In this document: positions 1-11,700 of the stretch, piece after piece | Layout of the letters: each line of letters starts with the position of its first letter | Position numbering within the stretch: position 1 is the first letter of the stretch | Translations under genes and position numbers: made by a program | The notes under the pieces: generated by a model | Database searches by the model: none | What the model was told of the DNA's origin: nothing | Seen by the model: only the letters and a program-made list of their open reading frames with translations | Assembly: GCF_003945595.2 (NCBI RefSeq) | Contig: NW_024104428.1 | Span: 706,106 to 770,105 of the forward strand | DNA from: Pipra filicauda | Taxonomy: Eukaryota; Chordata; Aves; Passeriformes; Pipridae | DNA: 64,000 nt | Direction of reading: 5' to 3'

Positions 1-2595
1 TTGCCATTTTCTGTCCCCGTCTCCATGCAGCCAGTCACATCCCATGCCGTAGTTGAGAAGTGGCACGCAGGGTTTAATTGTGCGCACGTTCTCCGGGGAA
101 GGGCGGCATGGGACGGCCACAAAGGAGCGGAGGCAGGAGGCCAAGGCTGGTTATTGGCCTCGAGTCATACTTGCTGAGCGGCGCGTTGAAGGATTTTAAA
201 GCGTGTAGCTGATCAGATCAGCAGCTTGTCCTAGAAGGAGGAAAGTGACATAAAATATGCACAAGCCTTCCTTCTGTCCTGACAGCAGGTTGAGTTTTCA
301 GATGATGTGGAAACAGCAGCCTGCTCTCCTCCCCCCAACATGGTCTCCTCTCACGCCTTTGCTGCAGCACTGCGGTCTTGTTCCCGACTCCAGAGACTCT
401 GCTCCCTTCCCAGCCTTCACGCCGAGGCTCAGGCTCTGGCCAAGGGGCTCCACGCCACTGTTTTTATGCCCACTCAGCCCTTGGGCTTTCTTCTCAGCAT
501 GCCAAGCAGGGGCTCATTAGTGTTCCCTGTTAAGCTTTTGTGGCTCAAGCCCATCCAGCGCCAAGCTGGAACAGAAAGGCCATCGAATCCCCAACCACAG
601 GAGTGCAAAACTTCCCCGTGCTGCCAGCCCAGCTGGAATTCAAACAGGTGATCCTGGAGAAGAAAGGTGGAGCATGCACGTGTGTGATCTGCGTGTGTGG
701 GAGCAGCGTGTGAGCTGTGTCTGCAACGAGCTGGTGCTGCTTCAGCTCCTTCTCAAAGAGAGCAACTGGGAGCACGTCTGACCCGAGATCCATCCTCTGC
801 ATGTCTGTAACATTTTTGTGGTGTCACTTGTGCACGCAACACCTGTGGCATGTGCCTGCTCCGTCATGGGAACGCTGCCTTGGACAGGAAAACTAAAACA
901 TGGCGCGCACACACACTGGTTTCCAGTTGTAGCAACCTCACGTTGCAACTCGCGCCATCGCAAAGTTGGCTATCAAACACCACCGCCACCGGGCTGATGG
1001 AATAAGCTCTTCTGTAAACTGAGGAAAACACTAGGATTGGGTCGTGTCTGTGCAGGAACCACGTTTACAACATGTGCACGTTCCCCCTCGGGAGGAAGGA
1101 TGTGCTACACAGGCAGGTGTGTTTGCTCAAACTTGCTGTTTCCACACGTGTGGAGGTGCTGGGCACGTGGAAGTATCCATGATGAAGCGTTTTTTCATCC
1201 CCACACTTATGTTCACAATTTCACATATTTTCTCCTTGCTATTGCCAGATTCCAGCAAAATTAACAGAAACTTACAAAGACAATTTAACAGAAGGCCCCT
1301 TTACCAGAGAAACCACCTATGGAAAAGTCAAACCACATGCTCTCTCCCCATCCCTCAGCTGCAATCCTTGCCCAAGTCGCGTACACCCCTGGAGCTGGCT
1401 ACAAAAATCTCTTCCCCCTACCAAATGCCCCAAACCCTGCCAGGTCAGAAAACTCAACCTCTGCCTTCTTCCATGCAGAAAAGTCCTGCTACATCACACT
1501 CAGCTGAGCTACCACACTCAGTCTTGCTCGTGTCCTGATTCAGTTCAAAATTCCCCCTCTTTTTAAAGCCCTCCAAGGAGACGGTCCAAGGTCTTCCTTG
1601 GACATCCTTCCTCCCCACTCCCTCATCTGTCTACATCCCCTTTCCGCAGGTTTTCCACCCAGCATCAGAACCTTAGGTACTGGAGCCGCCTCCTTCTCCT
1701 CCCCAGGTCCAGCTGCCTGGAACAGGCATTTTTCGTCCCTACCTCACTGCCTGACAAGTCTCCTTTCAAACATGATCTGATACTTCTCCCCCTCCTGTGA
1801 CTATAAACCTCAGAGTCTCTCTCCCTGCTTCTCGCATACCTCCATCACTGGACTCTCTGACTGTAAAGCATGCAGGATAAAGGTATCATGGAAAATGTTA
1901 CAGCAAATCATAGGGTTTTGCTTTGATTCTTTTTCTGCTTATTTATTTATTTTTTGAAGGGAGGTAACAAGTCGGAGAGAAGCTGGCTGAGATTTCTGCT
2001 GTACATTTTTTTGCAGCAGCAAGATCCTCCATCTTCCTTGCTGGATTGAATAGGGTCTCAGGACAATTTAGACTCCCTCCCCCATCTCCCATTCCTGCTC
2101 ATATTCTTCAACACATGATGCTCTCCTCCCAGCCTTGACTGGGAAAGCACATATCCTCACTCTCTCCCCCTCTTTCGGCTCTTGCCTCGCATAGGTTGTG
2201 TCAGGACATTAGGATGACGAACATTTGTGCAGCTCAGATTCTTGTAGGTTATTTTTTTGTAAAAAAAACAACCAGAATCAATGAAACCTGAATGATGGCA
2301 CACGACAAACTTAAAAGACCTCGTGAGGATACACCTAGCGTTTCAGGAGGCTTTCTGTGCCTCGAGCCTAAAGGAAAAAAATATCCCCCCAAATTTTAAC
2401 CAAACCCAATGCCGATGCTGTGACGAGCCCGGGAGTGAGGATCAGCGCTTCTCTCCCCTCTGCCTTTTATTTTTATTTATTTTTTTGCTCTTGCACGTTA
2501 TCACCTCACCAACAGTAGGTTAACAGCTACAAAACCTCCGGCAAGCGAGCGAGCAAGCAGCCTTCACACTGCTGCTCTCACGCCGAGCTCGGTAT
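1..2595. other. Non-coding stretch, no gene recognised
   Basis: No frame in this stretch reads like a known protein and no exon with both splice sites could be supported. It holds T-rich and TG-rich low-complexity sequence but no CR1 fragment that I recognise. If the CpG island to its right is the promoter of a minus-strand gene, this would be the first part of that gene's first intron. Confidence 0.6.
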
Positions 2596-3850
2596 TTACT
2601 TGCTGATAAACGGCAACTGTAAATACATCTCATCTAATCTCCCGACATCCAGGAGGGGGAAAAAAAAAACCCCATCTCCCATCCCCGCGGCGCTCCGGAG
2701 GGAGCGGGATGGAGGGATCACAAAAGACCTCGGCTTCCCACCCTCCCCGCGGGGCTTCACCCCGGCGCGGGGCAGCGGCTCCCCCCCCCCCCCGCCAAAG
2801 ACCCGCCACCCCGCAAAACCCGCCGGGACAGAAGCCAACAGGTGGAAGAAAGCGCTTTTTTTTGTCCCTTCCGCGCTCGGTCCCGGGATCCCACCGCGGC
2901 TACTCCCGGGGGGAAACTGAGGCGACGGAGAAGGGGGGGGTAGGTGGGAGAGAGAAACTGAGGCACGGCCGCCGCGAAACTTTGCGCGCCCCCGCTCCGG
3001 GGGGATGCCGGGCAGCGGCGCGGGGCTGCCCGCGGCACCCACCGCCTGCCCCCGCCCCGCACACGCCGAGAGCCCCGCCGGGGGGAGCGGCCCCGTCCTC
3101 CCGTCCCCTCGCCCTGCCGTCCCCCCCGCCCCGCGGGCCGGCGCTGTACCTGCCTCAGGCGGCGAGGGCGCGGGGCGGCATGGCGGGGGCGGCGGGGAGC
3201 GGGCGCTGCGCCGGGCGGGCGCTACGGCAGCACCGGGGCAACTCACGGGAGCGCCGTGCCGGGCCTTTTGTCTGCGCGGGGCGGCGGGGCGGCGGGGCCG
3301 CCTCCCCCCGCGGGCGCCGCGGCGCTTGGTACGGCCCAGGCATTCATGCCAAGCGGCTTTCACACATGGAGGCTTGTCTCCAGCGGCTGCTGACAAGCCA
3401 CAAACAAGGCGGCCCCCTCCCTCCTCCTCCTCCTCCTCCCGCCTCCCGCCTCCCGCCTCCTCCTCCGCCGGCCTCCTCCATGCGAACTCCCAACTCCGGT
3501 GACAGGCGCGGGGCAGGGAGAAGGGCTCCCGCCGCCGCCTCCCCGGGAGCGTGGAAAGCGCCCCGCTTTCCCCCTCGCCGGGAGGGAACGAGATATTCCA
3601 GCCTTGCCTCCGGCAGGGAGGCGAGCGCCGAGCCCGCCTGGCGAAGAGCACGGGTCCCGCCGCGTCCCACCCTCGCCATGGCTTCCCCGGCGCGCCGGCT
3701 CCTCCAGGAGCCAGCCGGGAATTCGCCCCGCTTCCCCCGCTCCAAGGGCATGCAAATAACCGCATGGTGGGGACCCAGCGCCAAGGGCCTCGGGGTCAGC
3801 TTCACCCTGCGGCCGTGAGCCCACTTCGCAGCAACACGGTGGCGGGAGGC
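2596..3850. promoter_or_regulatory. Strong CpG island, probable promoter
   Basis: About 1.25 kb is very rich in G+C and in CpG, with many GGGCGG/CCCGCC Sp1-type boxes, long C runs and (CCT)n tracts at about 3418-3475. An octamer-type motif ATGCAAAT sits at 3750-3757. Such islands mark vertebrate promoters. On the minus strand a good splice donor, CAG|GTACAG, falls at 3150/3149, so a mostly non-coding first exon ending at 3150 is plausible, with the gene running left out of the window. A weaker plus-strand donor-like site, CCCAAG|GTATGA, lies near 4001. Open frames of up to 389 codons on both strands are expected by chance at this composition. In human, TMEM39A lies upstream of POGLUT1 on the opposite strand, so this could be its promoter, but no TMEM39A protein sequence is visible. 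Confidence 0.75.
3150..3343 (-). other. Candidate first exon of a leftward gene
   Basis: The 3' edge is set by the donor CAG|GTACAG on the minus strand. The 5' edge is a guess, because no transcription start can be read. The segment contains an ATG followed after eight codons by TGA, just before the donor, so it would be a 5' untranslated exon with a short upstream frame. TMEM39A is the candidate by mammalian gene order only. Confidence 0.25.
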
Positions 3851-6800
3851 AGGGGAGAAGGGCGAGGGAGGAATCACAAAAAAAACCAACCCCAAGCCCT
3901 CGTGGCCTCCCAAAAATTTTTGCACCCCCCCCCCCCCCCCCATTGCTGTAAACAGCTGGAGAGCCCAGTTCTCCAGTGGGAAAGTGTAGCTGTTCCCAAG
4001 GTATGAAAGGCTCTTACAACCCAAGACACCCAGAAAGGGTCTTGCCCAACAGCAGGGCCATGTTGGGCCCAGGCTTGCAAAGATTTGAGCTTTAGTTTTT
4101 TTCAGTGACTTCATCCGAAAGGGTTCCCTGGCCATGCAGGTTTGCGTGGCGTCCGTCCAGAAAAAGCTAAACCAAAACATAGCCGGCGTGAATCATTAAA
4201 CTGTGCTGCCTTACGTATGGGTTCAGCAGGGTTCAGTCAGCCCAGAAAGCAAACCACATGACCCGCTGTCATACGTTTCGTAACGAAACCACAAAACTCA
4301 GTCTCAAAAAACACATCCCTGTCCAGGGACAACAAAAGTTGGTTGGTTTTTTTTCTCTGAGTCTCAACCAAAAAGGTCTGCGGAGTCCAGAAGAGTGTTG
4401 CACAAGCATCAGCTGGTTTCATTTAATAAAAGCAATTACAATAATCGTAATAATCACCACTCGCATAGCTTTTGTTGTCCGATGATCTCAAAGATATTTT
4501 ACTAACCCAGGCAAGTATTTTTATCTAAACTTAACAACTGGTAAAACAGATTCAGGCAGATGAAGTGACCTACTTGAGGTCGTCTTCTGAACATGTAGCA
4601 GAAGGGAGAATGCACATTTTTTAACTCAAGTGCTCAACAGAAAAGCCACTTACCAAAAATAGAGCTACTACAATTCCCCCAAAACTCAAAAGTTTTACAC
4701 AAGTCACAGTTTCGCTATAAGAAGTCTTAATCAGGTCTCATTTGTAGCTGGGATACTAGAACAGATGCAAATGAGGTGGTGCTTCCCAGGAAAGAGAAAT
4801 AGAGGTCAAGCAGCGAAGGGAGACTGCAACCAAGATTGACTAGGGAGAAAGGAGAAGTGGAAGAGCAAAGCCAGAAGAGAAGGCTGGAAAATCAGCGATA
4901 TACCTACAAATTTCCCAGCTGGAAGAGCAGGGTAGCACCAAGAGACCCATGTGAAAGGTCCAATGTGGAGAATGTGAAAAGCTGGAAGAATGTAGTCTAG
5001 AATTTGACAGGCAGAAAAACCAAATCAAGCCATTTGTGCCATTCACGCACTTGGGAGTTGGTCGAGTGCACTCTCACCAAAGCTTTGGCCAAGGTGTCGG
5101 TGAACCTCTGCCTTGGAAAGTGCTGGGAGCTGCCACTGCAGGTCCTCAAAAGAGGATGCCTGCCACACTCAGCCTGTTGAAAGCAAAGCCAGGTTATGCA
5201 CAGAGTGGTCATCACATCCAACTTCATCTCCCACAGCCTCCACAATGGGATGTAGGGCTGCAGCCATGCCCACTGGTGTACAGGGTTCTGCAGAAAGGCT
5301 CTGCACATCTCCTGAGCCTGACATCCAGCTCAGAGTTTCAGACTTGTATTGTCACAAGTTGAATCCTGATCTTCTCAGGGATCCACATTCTCCTAATGGG
5401 GTAAAACAACTTGAGCTAAACTTAACTTCCTCTGGGAATGGCTGCACCAAATGGATAGCCTTTCTTCACTGCTCCAAATCTCGCTCTTTTGGAATGCTTT
5501 TCAACCTTGATGAAGATGGCTTGGTCTTCTTTTCCAGTCCCTGGACTTCCTAATGCCTAATCAGCTCTGGCTGAGGCCATATCTTCTTGCAACTGCTGAG
5601 AGCTGCTGCTCTTGGCAGAGTGGATTTTCCCTCTTTCTTCATTTCCATAACGTTTCCCTTCTGTTTACTTTCCCATTGTTCTCCTCATGGCCCCACTTCA
5701 GGACAGCATGTAAGCACATGTTTAATCTCATTGATCTCATGGCACTTCATGTATGAGGGAAAGCACGAGTCCCTTTGCCCAGCTCCTGTTTATGAATTTT
5801 GTGTTTAAGAGACATTAGGTGAGAGTCAGAAGTGGTCACTAGAGAGTGGACTGGAGTGTGGACCTCCCCCTCCTCTCTGCCAAGACCCCAAGCAGCCAGG
5901 CTGGTGATTCCTGCAGGTGCTTCCTCTCCTGGGTGTGTATGTGTGCCCAGGGAAGCCACAACTCTTTTAAGAAAATCATGATGCCTTTGGCAGAAGAGGT
6001 GAGCATGCCCTCTCTCTCCAAAACAGCAGGCACCTTGGGAGCTGGAGCACATCCATGGGAGATGCAGACAGGAAAGCCCTGGGGGAGAGGAGGCAGCACA
6101 GTCTGGGGCTTCCATATATCCTCAGTGGGTGCTTTAACCCCTTTGGACACTGCACCTTAAAAGGAAGTGTCATCCTCTGTGGGAGCTTGCACAGAGCCCA
6201 TCCTGGAGTTATGCTCCCCTGGGCGGGGAGGCATTTCCTGTCCAGCTTTTCCTGCTGCTGCTGCTGTGCTTAACCTTGTAAAGAGGTAGGTGTGGAGCAG
6301 AGCTGGGTCCTCATCTGGTGGGCCTGAGGGGTCTGGGCATCCCCAGCACCAGGCATGAGCTGAACAAGGATTTGCAGGATCATATTTTGCACTCACGAGT
6401 CTAAAATTCACCTGTGTCCTGCTGTAGGAGGAGCTTCCTTTTATTTGTCTCATCGTCTCTCAAGTAAGAACTGCAATGCTCCTTTCTTGCACTTCTGTTA
6501 GTTTGGATTCTGGGGTGGGGGGAGTTGGAGGGCCAGCAGAAAAAATAACATCTTTTCACTGTGTGCCTGTATGATTCCTTAAATAACAGGAGCCCAACTC
6601 CACTTATATACAGGTGACTGCTGTAAAATAGGCAGCATGGGATAGGACAGTCTAGTCTCCATACATCCCAATATACAGAAGTTTCCTTGCCTGCTGCACT
6701 GACGCTGTTCCCTCCTTTACAAATACATCAAGAATGTGGAAGAACCCCCTCTATGTTTGTCCTGTTTCCCAAGTGGGAGTACATACATCTGCACCATGTA

Positions 6801-8599
6801 GATGTTCTACATGGGCAGCGCAGAGCAGACACCTTTAGAGCACGCTGGGCAAACTGTACATATGCAAATCACCTGCACAGCATATGCACAGCAGGTCTGA
6901 CAATTTTGGGATTCATTAGACACAGTACATGAATGCTATACAGTTCACCTCCCCAGCGTGCAGTCAACCTATCCTGAATTTCTGGATGTTCAGCAGCCCA
7001 ACTATCTGAAAGGCCTGCTGGGCATGTGGAAAAGCATATGCAGTATTAAGGTTTCATCCCAACAAAATTCCAAGGTGGAGAAAGACGAGATGTTCAAGTA
7101 AGCAGGCACATGTGGAAGCTCACAGTGCTGAAAAAGAAGAGGTGGTTCATCTGTACCTGGGCAGCAGCCATCCATATCTCTTCTGACCTATGTTGCTGTG
7201 TCTTGCCCAGTATTTATTCTTCTCAGTTGAGTGCCCAGGCTGCTCCGAAAGCTGCGGTTTTGTGTCTGCTCTGCTGCTCTGAACTTGCACGGCTCTCTCT
7301 GGTTGCTTGTACGTGCACATCCTGCCTCATAATGTGCAGACTGGTTGTGCTTGCTGCCTGTCCCCCTGTGCCTTGGAGTAAGTGTTCCAAAATGCTGTGC
7401 TTGGGCACATTTTGTAGCACTCTGGAGAGACTTTTGCTCAACCCCAGTAGTATTTCCCATTGTCAATACAGCCCATCTAATTTCAGTGCTATAGATGTTT
7501 CATTCCCGGTCAGACCTCAGACAAAATATTCTCAAGAAAATCTCAGGAATCCCATTATTGCCAATTTTCAAGCCATCTGTTACTTTTCTTGAAGTCCCTG
7601 GTCTTAGATTCATGGGCTTATGCAGGAATCTCAGCCTTCACTAAAAAAGGAAGAGTAACTTTTCCAGCTCGTGAAAGGCTCCAACACTGGAACAGCAGAA
7701 CAGGACCCTGGAGTGATCCGTGTGTGTGTGTTGAAGCCGGATTTCTGAGCTGCTGCCCTGATTTTCAGGTCCTGGCTCTCGGCATTGCTCTCTGGGGGTG
7801 ACACTGCACCGTTCCGCTGGGCTTAGCCCGCTCTGCTGGAGGCAGAGGATGCGCCGAGGAGTGTGGTAAGAGCAGGAGAAGGGTGGCTCTGGAGCGGTGC
7901 ACCAGAGGTATCCTGAAGCGTCCTGAGCCGGAGGGGGCTGTTCCCTGGCAGTTGCATTGTTTCCCGGTGGTGTCATGCCGTGAGGTGGTGCCGGCTGTGG
8001 TTGTAACCAGCAGGCGGAGCTGAGCTGGATAAACAACCGAGAGCTATTCATAGCCATGAGGAGGGCAGAGCGCTCCTCTCCTAGCAACACAGCCAGGAGA
8101 AGAGCAGGAGAGCTCTGCCCAACCGGTGGAGAAATGTGCGCGCAAAATGTTGGGAGTTCCTCCCTTCCCGAGCGGTTCCCGCTCCATCGCTGTGCGGTGC
8201 CTGGAGACCTCTCACCTGCCGCGCTCCCGCGCCCCCCCAAAATCTCTGTTTGATCTCAGGGATGCGCTGCTGTGAGCGGTGGAAGGGTCTGTTTCCTGGG
8301 GTTTGATCAGTGGAAATGTCCTTAAAACCACCAAGAGCTGAGAGGTGAAAGGTGGGGTGGAAACACGCACCGTGGGCTGCGGTGGGCGGGAGCTCCTGGC
8401 AAGGGTGTGAGCGGGGGCATCCCTTGCCCTGCTGCCTGGCCCAGGGCCAGGGCGGGTGCCAGACTCTCCTTGGTCCAGTGAACCCACAACCAGCTGGAGG
8501 GCTGCTGCATCCTGCCATTTCTCTGTTCACTTCTCCTTATTGGAATCCAGTTACATCAATACCTGCATGTCGGGCGTGATTTATTTTTTTGGAGGGCTA
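3851..8599. other. Non-coding stretch, no gene recognised
   Basis: After the CpG island the composition returns to genome average. A run of 17 C lies at 3925-3941. Open frames here are short, on both strands and without flanking splice sites that would make exons. I see no mobile element that I can name and no RNA gene. Confidence 0.55.
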
Positions 8600-8796
8600 G
8601 AGTGAGGCTGGTGAGGCACTGGAACAGATTGCCCAGAGGGGCTGTGGATGCCCCATCCCTGGAAGTGTTCAAGGCCAGGTTGGATGGGACTTTGAGCAAC
8701 CTGATCTAGTGGAAGGTGTCCCTGCCCACAGCAGGAGGGTTTGGAATTAGATCTTTAGGCTCCCTTACGACTCAAACTAAGATTCTATGATTCTGT
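8600..8796 (+). mobile_element. CR1 LINE 3' fragment
   Basis: This is the 3' end of a CR1 retrotransposon in plus orientation. It shows the familiar avian CR1 words GAGGCACTGGAACAG, GATGCCCCATCCCTGGAAGT and AAGGTGTCCCTGCCCA in order, and ends in GATTCTATGATTCTGT, the short 3' repeat where CR1 elements terminate. It is strongly 5' truncated, as most CR1 copies are. The last 60 bases have diverged from the usual 3' end. Confidence 0.9.
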
Positions 8797-11700
8797 CAAA
8801 TTCTAGGGCATAGCTGTGGGTGCAGGTATGTGATGAAGCCCACAGCAGAGAGGAATAATACCAGGTAAATGTGCAGGGACGTTTTGCAAAAGAAGCTAGC
8901 ACACCCAGCCGTTTGAAAAATTAGGCATGTAGTAGCAAGGTACTGACAAGTGTTCCACACACCTGTAACACCGCCAGTAAATCAAGCAAAAGCATTTGTC
9001 AGCTTGTCATTAGGAGAGTAATGAGGTAAGTACAACAGAATTTAGGGCAAGCAATGAGGCCAGCATCCCTCTGCAGTAGATATCGCCAGAGACAAAGAAG
9101 AGTCAAAGTTTAAAAGAAAACAAGACTTGGAGCAGAGGGAACACAGTCTCTGGTGAAGCGTCCCTTGCTCTGATCTCTGCGTGGTGCAGACTCAGCTGTA
9201 CCTCTGGGGAGGACCTTCTAGTCTGCCTTCTTCCTGCTACTGCCACACGAGGAGAGATGCAGACACCTCAGCCCTCGGTTCTGGTTTCCCTTCTGATTTC
9301 ACCAGTCCACAGACACAGCGAATGCCCCAAAATCAGTGCCACAGGTGTCTTGGTCTGTGGCAGACCACGGTGAGCACATTGTTTGACAGACACCATAGTT
9401 TCCCAGAAAATTTTCAATATTAAATTTAATTTAATAAATATTTAATTTAATAAATATTTAATTTAATAAATCGTTGGGAACAAAAAAGGAGGGGGGGTAA
9501 TCATGAGCACAATTACAGCGTCTATCTGAAAGCTGCATACTAGGCTTCCAGATCTCTCACAAAACATGCCACCACTTGAACTCCAGGAGTAATTATATTT
9601 TATGGAGTTTGGCGAGGAGAGAGGGCCTCAACTCCTAGTTCACCATTTGGTTAAAAACTACTTGCTAAGTAGCAAGAGAATTATCTAATCCAGGAATACT
9701 GGCTTTTGCTCCTAGCTATAGGACTTAGAGGTTAAAACAGTAGAGGGGTCGACAGAGTCACATAGATTTAGCTCGTCCAGATGAAAGGCAGAGTAACTGA
9801 AGGAGTAAGAGGAATGTATTCTACTCTCAATGAATGCCATACTGTGCAGCTTTTTTTTTTATTTTTGCATTGCAGGAGGGTTGGGCGTGCAAGGGGTCAC
9901 AGACCAAAGTTTTGGCCAGTAAGTAAGGTTAGGAAGTACCCTGAAATGGGAGTGAAATAGCAGTAGGGGAAAGCCAGAGCCATAAGGTGTGCTTGCTCAG
10001 GGCACCCTGCCTGAGTCTGCAGGAAATTCAGCCTGGGACTCTCACTTAGTGATCTCACTGATTCAGCTGAAAAAGCAAAAGCCCAGCACAGCTAAGAGTA
10101 CGTGATAGAAACAATGATAAGGCAAGAGAGAGCAAAGAAAAAAAGAACAATTGATTTAATGCCTTCTTCATTTGTATTTAAATAAATAAAGATGCCAATA
10201 GAAGGCTCTAGGCACCTTACCACACAATTAACACAACCAAAGAGAAACCAAACTATGCACCACTCCCAAGCAGCATGAAATGATTATCCAGAATGTGCTC
10301 TGCCACCTCCCAGAGGAAAGAAAAGACTCGCCCCAGCCCTCACAGCCTCTCTCTCCAAAGGGTGACATTTGCAATGTGCTTGCCTTGAGGACTTCTGCAG
10401 GGAAAGAGGGACAGCACTGCCCTGGGAGCTGCTGCTGCCATGCCAGGGACAACCCTGAACCTCTGCCTGCCCGTGGACTGAGACAAGCAGTGCTCCTAGT
10501 GACTAGCTCAGTGGAAAGGGATACAACGTGCTGCTCTTCTTGCTTAGCAGAAAAAATGTTGGCTCACCCAAGCCCCTGTTGACACTGAAGGATATTGTTG
10601 GCCCTGGTATAACAAGCTGGAAAACTTCTGTGTCCTAATGAAAAAAAGAAAAGGGAAAAAACCTGTAATTTCACCGGCAGTTATTTCACTAGCAGGGCTG
10701 TTAAAAGCTCCAAGCCATAACGTTGTTAGTGTTTCTCCCACCACTGTGCAGTTTGAATTGTTTCTGTTTCCCATTAGCATCTCTTGCCCAACGCTGCAGC
10801 TGCACACACACACCCCTCTCGCTGCTGCTGGGTGGAGCCAGGGCTGGAGCTGACAGTGCTCCCCTCCCAGCCCTCAGCCCGGGGGCACAGCTGGCTGCCT
10901 TCCCCTGCCTGCACCCAGCACTGACACAGCTGCCTGAGCCTGGCTCTGCAAGGCAGGGGTGTCCTGGGGGTCTCGGGTGTCGTGTCCTGGGGGTTTGGGA
11001 TGTGGTGTCCGGGTGCTTGCAGCATTCTGGCTGCTTGTCGTGCACAGCAGGCAGAGGTTCACCTTGGGTTCAGGTGGATGAACCTGAATTACACGTGGTA
11101 GGCAGACACTACTTTTCCAGCAGTCATGCTCAAACACTAAGCCAGCTGTTCTCAGAGCTGGGGCAGAGTGCTCAAGTCACCTGCAAGTGAAATTTGTGCT
11201 GTAGGAGGGTCCCTTGTGTCCCCTCTAACCAGCCCCAATGATCCCCAGCCCAACCTTCCACCCAGGAGCCCCTGAGACATTACAGTGCTGCAGGGTGAGC
11301 TCAGGGGCACGAATCAGCCCAGCACAACAGATCAGGGACTGGGATGAGGCAGAGGACTGGCATGTACCTGTGTGTTGGTCCAAAGAAACTTAGCAAAGAT
11401 GGGGCATACAGCTATGGTCCATACAGGACCCAGAGAAAGAGGACATAGAGGGTGGGTGCCATCAGTGAGGGACAGTGGGGGAGCTGAAACTTCAAACTGC
11501 TAATTGGTGTTTGATTGCCGATTTTCCCCTGCCCAATATCTGTTGCTATTATCAGACAAATTAACAATTGCAGTTGCTGGGGGAAAAAAAAAAACAACCT
11601 GCTGCAGTAGCGGCTCTCTGCTGTTGTTCTTCTGAGCTGCCTGCTCCAGATTCAGCATGAGCTGGTATCCAGACCATCTAGGTGGCTGCAGAGGTGCTGT

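Noticed and set aside
3749..3757. Octamer motif ATGCAAAT as evidence of lymphoid regulation
   Set aside because: The same 8-mer occurs several other times in the window (for example near 4764, 6862, 22044 and 63928), as expected by chance in AT-rich DNA.
2596..3818. Long overlapping open frames (389 codons minus strand, 369 codons plus strand)
   Set aside because: They lie in a CpG island where stop codons are rare, overlap on both strands, are Pro/Arg/Gly/Ala-rich low complexity and match no family.
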